Source of the DNA: Acidicapsa acidisoli
GTDB lineage: Bacteria > Acidobacteriota > Terriglobia > Terriglobales > Acidobacteriaceae
NCBI RefSeq assembly: GCF_025685625.1
Contig: NZ_JAGSYI010000001.1
Location: forward strand, 620,001 to 684,000
Length of the DNA stretch: 64,000 nt
Direction of reading: 5' to 3'
This document shows, in pieces, positions 44,589 through 52,206 of this stretch. The translations under genes and the position numbers were made by a program. The notes below the pieces were generated by a model. That model ran no database searches. It was not told the DNA's origin and saw only the letters and a list, made by a program, of their open reading frames with translations. The first letter of the stretch is position 1; every line of letters starts with the position of its first letter.

Positions 44589-46007
44589 TTACCTCGCAGC
44601 CCGGCCCAGGTGCAACATCGGCAAACCATGCCGGATTTTCTGGAAATAACAGATCTCCACCAGCGTAGGCCACAGCTCAATCGAAGCCTTGATCACCCCG
44701 ATTGCATCATCCACAATCCGCAAAAGATTGTGCTGAAAGAAATCCGGCTCAAACCCATAGAAAGCCTTTTGCAGATTCGCCGCGAAAATCTTCAGCGCAT
44801 CTACCCGCTCCTGGCTTTTCGCCGTCTCCGCGCCCTTGAGCGCCCGCGAATGCAGTCCGGTAATCTTCTCAAGAATCTCCTCCGCATCCTGCGCCGTAAC
44901 TTCGCCCGAGTAATCGAAGCTGATTCCCAGGTCATCCACGCTCGTCAGCGAAGACTTGATCTTCCGCTTCAGCAGATTCGCAATCTCCTCATTCAATATC
45001 TCCGAAGCCGGCGGATTCCGCATGTAGTTACTCTTGCTGTGATGCTGCGCCGCATCCACATGCGCCGCCACGATACTGTTCTGCTGTATCCACAGCCGGT
45101 AAATGTAATCCTCAAAACGCAATCGCGTCGGAAAGAACGGAGGCAGCCCAAAAGTATTGTCATAACCCGCCACACCGCAATCCATCCGCCAATTCTTGTT
45201 CGTAACCACCGGCCGGAAGTTCACCAGAACATATAAGTCATTCAATACATCAAGGCTCACCTGCTGCTCGTCATTCAGGAACATATCCACAAAGTCGATT
45301 GCGTCGATATCATTGGTCCCCGATCGGAAAGTCTGCGCAATCTTCACCACCGCATTCTCAGGAACATTCCCCCGCTGCAACAGCATCGCGTTCTCTTCAG
45401 CCAGCCCCTTCGTCGCATTCGTCTCCAGATCCATCGCCGTATCGACCAGCAGCTCGCCGCGCTCATAGTTCTCCGGAACCTCCGAAACCGGCTTGCCCAG
45501 CACATCGAAGAACGCCGACATCATATCGAACGACTTGCGCACATAGCCGTTCTTGCCCACCTTATGCAACCGCCCACGGCTGATCTCGTCATCTTCCAGC
45601 GACTCAGGGCTATCCTCCATCAGCGAATAAGGACGCATATCGTCATCCGAGCTAACCATCAGCCCGCCCAGCGAGTACATCAATGTGTAGTTTCGATTTC
45701 CCCCATAACTGGGGCGGAAGAGATTCTTGACCAGCGGCTCTAATCGATTGTTTCTAAGTCTTGAGTTGACATAGGAGATGAATTCCTCCTTCTGCCTCGG
45801 ACCTACATACCACAGGTCACATCGGGTCTTCGTCTCATCCAGACAACTGAAATACTTCTCAACATTGGTGGGAGTGGAATCATCGAACACAATCATCTGC
45901 GGCGAGTGGCCGTTGCGCCAGAAATGTTCGTCATACTCGTGGATTGTTTCACTCACATCGCGCAATCGATGCGTCGGAACGACAAAGTAAGTCTTGGGTT
46001 CATTCAT
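44589..46007 (-). CDS. GT-A-fold glycosyltransferase-like protein
   Basis: 472 residues. The N-terminal 240 residues suggest a GT2-like nucleotide-sugar-binding fold: YFVVPTHRLRDVSETI, IVFDDSTP, a GGNRNYTLMYS block and an acidic DDD at 121-123 (LMVSSDDDMRP) as a DXD-type metal site. The C-terminal half is helical and shows no known domain. The best call is a glycosyltransferase-like protein of unknown donor and acceptor. It is upstream of a radical SAM gene with 69 nt between. No signal peptide or membrane helix was seen. Confidence 0.7.
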   Translation of the reverse strand: MNEPKTYFVVPTHRLRDVSETIHEYDEHFWRNGHSPQMIVFDDSTPTNVEKYFSCLDETKTRCDLWYVGPRQKEEFISYVNSRLRNNRLEPLVKNLFRPSYGGNRNYTLMYSLGGLMVSSDDDMRPYSLMEDSPESLEDDEISRGRLHKVGKNGYVRKSFDMMSAFFDVLGKPVSEVPENYERGELLVDTAMDLETNATKGLAEENAMLLQRGNVPENAVVKIAQTFRSGTNDIDAIDFVDMFLNDEQQVSLDVLNDLYVLVNFRPVVTNKNWRMDCGVAGYDNTFGLPPFFPTRLRFEDYIYRLWIQQNSIVAAHVDAAQHHSKSNYMRNPPASEILNEEIANLLKRKIKSSLTSVDDLGISFDYSGEVTAQDAEEILEKITGLHSRALKGAETAKSQERVDALKIFAANLQKAFYGFEPDFFQHNLLRIVDDAIGVIKASIELWPTLVEICYFQKIRHGLPMLHLGRAAR

Positions 46008-46179
46008 AAAGGATCGGGATACTCTCGCAAGTCATAGTCGAGTGACCCGACCCAACGCCTTCGCCTGAGAAAGGCAACCGGGTTCAAATACAGCAGGTGC
46101 AAGCCACTACTCATAACCCACTGATTCTAGGCCCGAATTTGAAAGCATTCCGTAAGGATAAGATAGTCATTTTCACTAC

Positions 46180-46288
46180 AGCATTTTCGCTTCCGGTGCT
46201 TACAACGCGACCACTGCCTACACGGTTTTTCCTCAAGAAAAACCGTACTTGGCTGATCTCAATTGTTAGGACTAGAAGCGAAAATGCT
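46180..46288. repeat. MITE-like long imperfect palindrome
   Basis: Terminal inverted repeats of 14 bp (AGCATTTTCGCTTC, 46180-46193, and its complement, 46275-46288) enclose a perfect 10-bp hairpin (46222-46231 with 46237-46246, loop CTCAA). The two halves are each 52 nt, and parts of the middle are also complementary. No transposase gene lies inside. Confidence 0.6.
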
Positions 46289-46384
46289 CTAATCCGCTCC
46301 AACAAATACTCAGAACATTAGGAATCGATAAAGAATTTACTTACACAAATCAACCTGCCCAAGTTATTTCAGATACCGCAAAAA

Positions 46385-46405
46385 GCGCGGACCATAAGTC
46401 CGCGC
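46385..46405. repeat. Short REP-like hairpin
   Basis: GCGCGGAC CATAA GTCCGCGC: 8-bp perfect stem, 5-nt loop, no T tract. Resembles the hairpins in the family A elements, but shorter. Confidence 0.5.
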
Positions 46406-46446
46406 CTTCACAACCAACCAGTTTCGTCATTTAAGACACAAGCAGG

Positions 46447-47340
46447 CTACGACTTGTGCCGCTTTCCATCCACCTGCAGCAGCACCAGTTGCTTCATCCG
46501 GTCGCGCAGAATCTCCACCTGCACCGGCTTGCCCTCACTCGACCGCAGCAGCCGCTCCCAGTCGCTCGAAGTCACAACCGTTTCGCCGCCAACCTCCAGA
46601 ATCACATCATGCGATCTCAGCCCGGCCACATCCGCTTCGCTCCTGCGGGCCACGCTCTTGATCATCACCCCGCCGCCAACCCCAAGGAAATCCGCCATCT
46701 GCGCCGTCAGCGGCTCGACCATCGCGCCCACATGCAGCGAGCTCCCAAAAAACGGCGAATGAAATCCACCCGCGGAAGGAAGATCGGCCCCATTTGAAAC
46801 GAAGCTGTTCCCCGAACCTGACGTCATGCCAACCGTGTCCAGCCGCTCCCGTGCTTCTTCCTGCACCTTGCGCCGGTCGGCCAACTGCACTGGCACCGTC
46901 TGCAACGCCCCATCGCGGCTAATCAGCAATTGCAGCTTCCGCCCTGGAGGAGCCTCGTGCAGAATCTGTTTCACCTGCTCAGCGTCGTCAATCTCCCGGC
47001 CATTCACCTGCAGAATTACGTCATGCAGCATCAATCCGGCTTTTCCCGCCGGAGCATCATGATCCAGAATCGTGATCTCTGCCCCGCGCGTATCCTTCAG
47101 ATGCAGCGCCTGCGCCCTGTCCGCGTCCACGTCGCCCACATCTACGCCCAGAAACCCCTGCGATTTCGAATGCAACAGCAAAAGCGTGGGTTCATCCAAA
47201 ACATCGATCAACTGCAGGCTCTGCGCCCGCGCAGCTAACCCGATCGACAGCCCACCCGCCACCAGAACCCCGGCAAAGAAGCGCACCCTTCCCGGAATTC
47301 CGACTCCACCTACCCTGCACGGCCTCAAAAAGTGATCCAT
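46447..47340 (-). CDS. Exported double-PDZ protein
   Basis: 297 residues. Residues 1-40 are a signal peptide or anchor (RVRFFAGVLVAGGLSIGLAARAQS). Two PDZ domains follow: about 60-155 (GFLGVDVGDVDADRA, then APAGKAGLMLHDVILQVNGREIDD) and about 200-290 (ADFLGVGGGVMIKSV, then SEADVAGLRSHDVILEVGGE). No protease domain is present, so it resembles the PDZ half of DegP-type proteins and may act as a peptide-binding sensor or adaptor. Third gene of an ECF sigma, anti-sigma, PDZ cluster; it starts 125 nt after the anti-sigma stop. Confidence 0.9.
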   Translation of the reverse strand: MDHFLRPCRVGGVGIPGRVRFFAGVLVAGGLSIGLAARAQSLQLIDVLDEPTLLLLHSKSQGFLGVDVGDVDADRAQALHLKDTRGAEITILDHDAPAGKAGLMLHDVILQVNGREIDDAEQVKQILHEAPPGRKLQLLISRDGALQTVPVQLADRRKVQEEARERLDTVGMTSGSGNSFVSNGADLPSAGGFHSPFFGSSLHVGAMVEPLTAQMADFLGVGGGVMIKSVARRSEADVAGLRSHDVILEVGGETVVTSSDWERLLRSSEGKPVQVEILRDRMKQLVLLQVDGKRHKS

Positions 47341-47465
47341 TTTCTTTAACTCCCCGCGGCTGACTTGTGATCCCCACCCGCACTCTGTCTGACGGCGCGG
47401 TGCAGGGAATGTGAGTCTATCTTTGCTGAGAAGAAATCCCCGAATGAGTTGAAGGTCCTGCGGAA

Positions 47466-48503
47466 TTACTGTATCTCAGAAACCCGGCGCAGTACCACCC
47501 TCGACGCGCTCCGGATATTCGAATTCTGATCGGAAGCCGCCACCGTTGACAAGACCTGTCTTACGCTCGTGTCCGCTTCCACCGGCTCCAGCATACTGAT
47601 CGCTGCCGACCGGATGCGCGCATCCGGATCATTCAGCAGCGTCTCCAGCACCGCATCGCGCACTTGCATGTCCTCAGCCACGAATGGCTGCAGGCCTTCC
47701 AACGCCTTTTGCCGCACCGCGGCGCTTCGGTCGTAGCGTAGCGCCACCATCAGCGCGTCGCGAACACCCGTGCCCTGCCTGTCCGCGCCCTCGCAGCCAC
47801 GGCCCGAACGGCATTCGGCAGCCAGCAGTCCCACCGAGTCATTCCGCACATCCGGATTCGCCCCATTCTGCGAAGCCAGCATCAGCAACTGGCGAATCTG
47901 CGGATTGTCCACCGTGCCTTCCACCTGCCTGCGCTCCACCTGGTTATAGCGCACCTGAACCAGATTCGAATTCGGCTGCCGGACAATCCCCGAGACGCTC
48001 GCGATCTCACCAGAAGCGAGGGGTGCACCCAGACTCACCGCAGGCGCTTCCGAACGTTCCAGATGAGCTGCGCCAACTACGCTAGCGCTCACATTTCCAG
48101 AACCGTTGCCGGCAATTCCAGCCGCGTGCCGCGCCGCAAACTCATATCCGCCCAGGCTGCCCAACCCGGCTCCCGCCACCAGCAGCAGACAAGCCGCCAC
48201 CGGCGCCGACTGCAAACCAGCCGCCGTCCGCGTCATCCAATCCGCAACCCGGTCATACCACCGCTTCGGCGGCAGCGCATCCAGGGCGTCCTCAAGCCGC
48301 GTTCGGCTTCTCGCAATCAGATTGGCATTCGGTTCGAGCATCGGATACGCCGCCGACAGCGTTTTCAAAGCCAGCAACTGCTCCTGCTCCTGTCGACACT
48401 CCGCACAACCCGCCGTATGCATGGCCAAAGTATGCGCCTGATCGTCCGGCAACTCACCGTACGCCGCCAGCACAACCTTTTCGTGGATTTCTGAACAATT
48501 CAT
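47466..48503 (-). CDS. Anti-sigma factor with zinc finger and periplasmic HEAT repeats
   Basis: 345 residues. The N-terminal cytoplasmic ZAS/zf-HC2 domain has H29, C33, C36 (HTAGCAEC). A membrane helix spans about 99-119 (VAACLLLVAGAGLGSLGG). The periplasmic part has HEAT-like repeats (about 195-340: QIRQLLMLASQNGANPDVRN, ALRYDRSAAVRQKALEGL, NDPDARIRSAAISMLEP). It should hold the ECF sigma factor of the adjacent gene inactive until an envelope signal. The HEAT region may bind a periplasmic ligand or protein, an unusual addition for an anti-sigma factor. The next gene downstream encodes a double-PDZ protein. Confidence 0.88.
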   Translation of the reverse strand: MNCSEIHEKVVLAAYGELPDDQAHTLAMHTAGCAECRQEQEQLLALKTLSAAYPMLEPNANLIARSRTRLEDALDALPPKRWYDRVADWMTRTAAGLQSAPVAACLLLVAGAGLGSLGGYEFAARHAAGIAGNGSGNVSASVVGAAHLERSEAPAVSLGAPLASGEIASVSGIVRQPNSNLVQVRYNQVERRQVEGTVDNPQIRQLLMLASQNGANPDVRNDSVGLLAAECRSGRGCEGADRQGTGVRDALMVALRYDRSAAVRQKALEGLQPFVAEDMQVRDAVLETLLNDPDARIRSAAISMLEPVEADTSVRQVLSTVAASDQNSNIRSASRVVLRRVSEIQ

Positions 48504-48647
48504 GGTCTGTACGTCCTGTTCGCCTCAAAAATTTGTTTACGCCAGAGCTTCAGTTGCCGTGTTTCGGCGCTCTCCGCGCTCTCCGGCAATCTATTAGGAA
48601 GCCCATTCACGCCCGCGAACCCAACCGCGTCCACGGCAATCCAACCT

Positions 48648-49394
48648 CTACCGCAAACCCGCCAGTTGACATCGCAACTTCTTGGTCGCCCTGAAAAGGG
48701 TATTCTTCGCAGTTTCTTCCGTAGTGCTCAACATCTCTCCGATCGTCCGCAACCGGAGCCCTTGATAATGCTTCAGTTCAAAGACCATCCGCTCGCGCGG
48801 CGTCAGCGTCTCCAGAGCCACCTGAATCCGCTCTCCCAGAACCTTCCGATCCAGCTCTTTCCCCGGATTCGAAAACGCCCTCTCATCCGATACAGATGCC
48901 ATCAGATCGATTTCGTCGCCGGAATGATCCAGCACTACCGCCGAATCCTCCCGCCGCGTCTTACGCCGTCGCAGTTGATCCAGGCACAGGTTGGTCACAA
49001 TCCGGTAAATCCACGTATAGAACGAGCATTCGAACCGAAAGTTGTTCAAATACCGGTAGGCCTTCAGAAAAGCCTCCTGGTAAATGTCCTCCGCGTCCTG
49101 TTCGCTGCCCGTCAGGTGCAGCGCGAGCCGCAAAACCTGGTGCTCATACTGCCGCACCAAAGCATCGAATGCCGCCCGCGATCCGGCCTGCGCCTCGCGA
49201 ATCAGATCCATCTCCGTCGCGCGAACCCGCAGTTTCTCCTCATTGCTCTGCTGAACATGAGCCTGCGCCCTGCCCTGCCGAGCTGTTTGCCCATCGCTGG
49301 TCGTCGTCACCATACCTGGCAAGGATTGTACGCCCAAGGCCCGTGACCACGCTGCGCTCATCGGAGCAGCCAAAGGAACTGCGTCTGTCGCCAT
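48648..49394 (-). CDS. ECF-type (RpoE-like) RNA polymerase sigma factor
   Basis: 248 residues from the ATG at 49394, with GGAG upstream. Region 2 is FDALVRQYEHQVLRLALHLTG, then DAEDIYQEAFLKAYRYLNNF and FYTWIYRIVTNLCLDQLRRRK. Region 4 is LTPRERMVFELKHYQGL, IGEMLSTTEETAKNTLFRATKKL. No region 3, as in the group IV sigma factors. An N-terminal extension of about 55 residues precedes region 2, and the frame extends further upstream without homology. Paired with the downstream zinc-finger anti-sigma gene. Confidence 0.93.
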   Translation of the reverse strand: MATDAVPLAAPMSAAWSRALGVQSLPGMVTTTSDGQTARQGRAQAHVQQSNEEKLRVRATEMDLIREAQAGSRAAFDALVRQYEHQVLRLALHLTGSEQDAEDIYQEAFLKAYRYLNNFRFECSFYTWIYRIVTNLCLDQLRRRKTRREDSAVVLDHSGDEIDLMASVSDERAFSNPGKELDRKVLGERIQVALETLTPRERMVFELKHYQGLRLRTIGEMLSTTEETAKNTLFRATKKLRCQLAGLR

Positions 49395-49539
49395 ACGTCT
49401 GTTCTCCAGAATTAAAACGCGTGCCGGCAAATCGAATACTACGTGCCAGATGGACGCGCTCAAATCGCATTTGTGAGCGTTTTTGTCCTCTCCGTCGTCC
49501 GCTGTTCCGTCCACAGACCTTCCCGATACACTAATCGAG

Positions 49540-50196
49540 ATGAACTCGACCCTGTTCCCCACTCCCGAAACCTCCACCGAAATGCTCATCGCCCACTGCG
49601 ACGGAGGCTCCCGTGGCAACCCCGGCCCAGCCGGCTACGGCGCCGTCATCGAAGACCCGAACGGCCGCGTCCTCGCGCGCCTCAGCGAATACTTAGGCAA
49701 GCGCACCAACAACTACGCCGAATACTCCGCCCTCCTCGGCGTCCTCGCCTGGTGCCTCGAAAACAAACACCGCCGCCTGCGAGTCGTTGCCGACTCCGAG
49801 CTGATGGTCAAGCAGATGCAGGGCAAGTACAAAGTCAACAGCCCCGACCTGCGCCCACTGTGGGAAGAAGCTCGCCGCCGCGCGAATCAATTGGAGAAAT
49901 TCGAGATCGCCCACACCCTGCGCGGCGGCAACAAGGAAGCCGATCAGCTCGCCAACGACGCCATGGACCGCGGCATGGGCCGAACCCCGTCCGCGCCGCC
50001 CACTGCCGCAACAGCATCCGCAGGCCCAGCCAAACCCGCCTCCAGAGCATCCCCAAGTAGTTCGCCGAACCGCGAAGCGGACCCGGCCATCCGGCGAGGA
50101 CCACAGACTCTCGAAGGCTTCGTGAAAAATGGCGTAGTCCACATCATCAACGGCGAACTCCCAGACGGAATCTTCGTAAAGATCATCCGCGGGTAA
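49540..50196 (+). CDS. Ribonuclease HI-family protein with C-terminal extension
   Basis: 218 residues. The RNase H fold fills about 14-150 with active-site acids in CDGGSRGNPG, NNYAEYSAL, VVADSELM and GNKEADQLAND. It cleaves RNA in RNA-DNA hybrids. A Pro/Ala/Ser-rich linker (about 155-190) leads to a compact C-terminal piece (TLEGFVKNGVVHIINGELPD...VKIIRG) not found in ordinary RNase HI. The ATG at 49540 is preferred; a later ATG (MLIAHCDGG) is also possible. Divergent from the ECF sigma gene. Confidence 0.9.
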   Translation: MNSTLFPTPETSTEMLIAHCDGGSRGNPGPAGYGAVIEDPNGRVLARLSEYLGKRTNNYAEYSALLGVLAWCLENKHRRLRVVADSELMVKQMQGKYKVNSPDLRPLWEEARRRANQLEKFEIAHTLRGGNKEADQLANDAMDRGMGRTPSAPPTAATASAGPAKPASRASPSSSPNREADPAIRRGPQTLEGFVKNGVVHIINGELPDGIFVKIIRG

Positions 50197-50207
50197 GAGG
50201 CAAACGC

Positions 50208-50249
50208 AAAAAAACCTCCTGGATAGGCCAAGAGGCCATTTCCAGGAGG
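50208..50249 (-). terminator. Rho-independent terminator of the 50279-51281 genes
   Basis: Nine-bp stem CCTCCTGGA/TCCAGGAGG with an inner GGCC/GGCC stem. On the minus strand it is followed by seven T. It can also terminate the converging RNase HI transcript only weakly (no T run on the plus strand). Confidence 0.88.
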
Positions 50250-50278
50250 TGAGTGTTGCAGGTATATCCGCTGACTGC

Positions 50279-50722
50279 CTAAAACGTAAGCAGTCGATCG
50301 AAGAACGAACGATAGCGCTTCATCGCTTGCCTTAGATCTTCCGTCGAAACATCTGATCCGCTGTCCCACTGTTTCTCCAACTGCTCGCGCTCAGCGGAAA
50401 ATTGCTCCGCGATACGCTGCACCACATTCGCAACCAGGGAGTCGGCCTGTTCCACGGCCTTACGCGGCTCGTCCACAAACGAAGTCTGTACGCGATCCCA
50501 GCGGCTCCGGAAAGCCTGCATCTCATTGTCCGGAAACAGAGGCCCAGCCGCTTCCAATACCTCCGGGCCGCCTGCTTCCATTTGTCTGCCTTCAATCTCC
50601 TGTCGTCCGACAGTGTCGGTAGCTGGATCGATAACGGCGGCCCGGGCACCGGCGCCACTTCGGGCAGGATAGGCAATATCACGGGTTGTTAACTGCTCAT
50701 CGTTAAGACGCAATTCGTCCAT
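50279..50722 (-). CDS. Hypothetical protein, paralogue of the upstream membrane protein
   Basis: 147 residues, no signal or membrane segment. The C-terminal part (about 70-147) shares the pattern (R)W(D/A)xVQxxFVDxPxxAVxxADSLV and a terminal YRSxFDxLL with the upstream gene product. The N-terminal part is variable and Ala/Gly-rich. Its ATG is preceded by AGGAG and lies inside the last 20 nt of the upstream gene, suggesting translational coupling. Function unknown. Confidence 0.75.
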   Translation of the reverse strand: MDELRLNDEQLTTRDIAYPARSGAGARAAVIDPATDTVGRQEIEGRQMEAGGPEVLEAAGPLFPDNEMQAFRSRWDRVQTSFVDEPRKAVEQADSLVANVVQRIAEQFSAEREQLEKQWDSGSDVSTEDLRQAMKRYRSFFDRLLTF

Positions 50723-51281
50723 GGGAAACTCCTGTCATTTCAGATTTCGGTGTTTCAAGCAACTCATCGAATAGCGACCGGTAATACACCAGAGCCTGTC
50801 GCAACTCCTCGGTGGTAGCCTGCCCCTTCGCATGGCGCGTAGAGATCAAGCGCGCGGCCCGGTAATTCTGCACCACCCTCGGGTAATGAACAGAGATATC
50901 AGCAGAGCGCTGCTCAAAGGTAGCCATTGGATAGCCGCGTGTAGTCATCACGGCCGTAACCAGACTGTCCGCTTCATTGACGGCCATCGCCGGATCGTCG
51001 ACGAATCGCTTCTGCACATTCGCCCACTCTTCCGCGTATATCCGCCTGTCCTCTCTCGACAGTTCATGGATCGAAAGCTTCTCGACCCGCTTCTCTCGAT
51101 CGGCCAGAACCGCTTCAGCCCTTCGCGGATCTCCCTGCTCTCTCACCAATTGGTCGTATTCCGGACCGAAGCGTTCCTTCAGCCGCTCAGTGCGACGCTT
51201 GCGTTCGATCACGAACACAAACACCACAACAGCAACAACAACTACCGCCATGAGAATCGCGATAACAGTTTTCGTATCCAT
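50703..51281 (-). CDS. Membrane-anchored hypothetical protein
   Basis: 192 residues. One N-terminal membrane helix (about 5-26, VIAILMAVVVVAVVVFVFVI) is followed by a charged stalk (RKRRTERLKERFGPEYDQLV) and a C-terminal helical domain with WANVQKRFVDDPAMAVNEADSLV and LVYYRSLFDELLE. This domain is shared with the next gene product (50279-50722). Single-pass, N-terminal anchor with the domain on one side of the inner membrane. Function unknown; such pairs may interact. Confidence 0.78.
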   Translation of the reverse strand: MDTKTVIAILMAVVVVAVVVFVFVIERKRRTERLKERFGPEYDQLVREQGDPRRAEAVLADREKRVEKLSIHELSREDRRIYAEEWANVQKRFVDDPAMAVNEADSLVTAVMTTRGYPMATFEQRSADISVHYPRVVQNYRAARLISTRHAKGQATTEELRQALVYYRSLFDELLETPKSEMTGVSHGRIAS

Positions 51282-51434
51282 TGAACTGAATCCTCCATGA
51301 GTTCTCAGTTCAATCGGATGCCCGTCCTCTGTCTTGGCGATGCCCCGGCGGAGCCTATTTCCATCAATCGCCTGATCTGTTTTGACCAGCAGTTCAGCGA
51401 ATAACGCCAGGGCGCAATCAATTCCCGCCCAGAT

Positions 51435-52124
51435 TTAATTCCCCTGATTCTGAGCAATCTTGCCGCCAATGTAAGCTCCGTGCCCGAGGCCCATCAGAAT
51501 CATCAGCGTCTGCCCGATATCGGGAATCCCCTGCCCACAAGCTCCATTTGCCACGCACGGAGCAGGGCTGTGAATGGCCGCAATAATCCCGTTCAGAAAT
51601 ACCCCCACCGCGACCGCAGTCCACAGCACCACCTGGACCTTGCCCAGATCCGGCGCACCACTCGGATCGGTGAAGATGCCGCTCTGGTCAACAGGCGGAG
51701 GCGGTTGCGGGGCAACCTTGACCGGCGTCACGACTACCGGAGGTCCACCCATCTCCTGCGCAACCACCGACGGTCCCGTCGCCACCACCTGGGGCGGCGC
51801 GGCGGCGGCCGCCGCATCGGCGCGATTGCTCGAATTCACCTCAATCGCCTTGGTAGAAATCGTAGTCACCACGCTGATCCCCATCGCGATCAGCAGATTC
51901 TGCGGAATATCCGCCAGCCCCTCATAGTGCCCGTGACTGACTCGCACCTCATAAACCGCCAGATACCCGAACACCACCGCAGCAAGCCACACTAGCATCT
52001 GAAACTTACTCGTGCTCGGCCTTCCATCCTCGCCCTTTACCAGCGCCCACGGATGCTCCCCCGTCGCAATCAGCAAAACCAGCCAGAACACACCCAGACC
52101 CGCGAACCCCAACACATAGGGCAT
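51435..52124 (-). CDS. Polytopic membrane protein of unknown function
   Basis: 229 residues. About five hydrophobic segments (approx. 3-20, 45-62, 76-92, 167-184, 205-224), with an Ala/Pro-rich linker (about 100-150) between the third and fourth. There is a HYEGLADIPQNLLIAMGIS segment and a GHGAYIGGKIAQNQ C terminus. I do not recognise a family. It is on the same strand as the 50279-51281 pair, about 150 nt upstream of it. Confidence 0.65.
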   Translation of the reverse strand: MPYVLGFAGLGVFWLVLLIATGEHPWALVKGEDGRPSTSKFQMLVWLAAVVFGYLAVYEVRVSHGHYEGLADIPQNLLIAMGISVVTTISTKAIEVNSSNRADAAAAAAPPQVVATGPSVVAQEMGGPPVVVTPVKVAPQPPPPVDQSGIFTDPSGAPDLGKVQVVLWTAVAVGVFLNGIIAAIHSPAPCVANGACGQGIPDIGQTLMILMGLGHGAYIGGKIAQNQGN

Positions 52125-52206
52125 GACTTACCTCCATATCAGTGAGTGGAGGGACTATATCATGCGCCCGCACCGGTTGGAATCCGTTTCTTTCCGGAAG
52201 TATCTC

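Larger units (their letters stand above)
46008..46446. other. Intergenic region with palindromic elements
   Basis: 439 bases between two minus-strand genes. It holds a 109-bp imperfect palindrome (46180-46288) and a short hairpin (46385-46405). A GGTTCAAAT near 46083 resembles a tRNA T-arm, but no cloverleaf fits. No gene recognised. Confidence 0.6.

Noticed and set aside
43449-45236. A 595-codon plus-strand open frame across the radical SAM and GT-A-like genes
   Set aside because: Antisense to two recognised genes, with no domain and Arg/His/Gln-rich composition.
46060-46110. tRNA-like GGTTCAAAT sequence
   Set aside because: No acceptor stem, D-arm or anticodon arm can be laid out around it.
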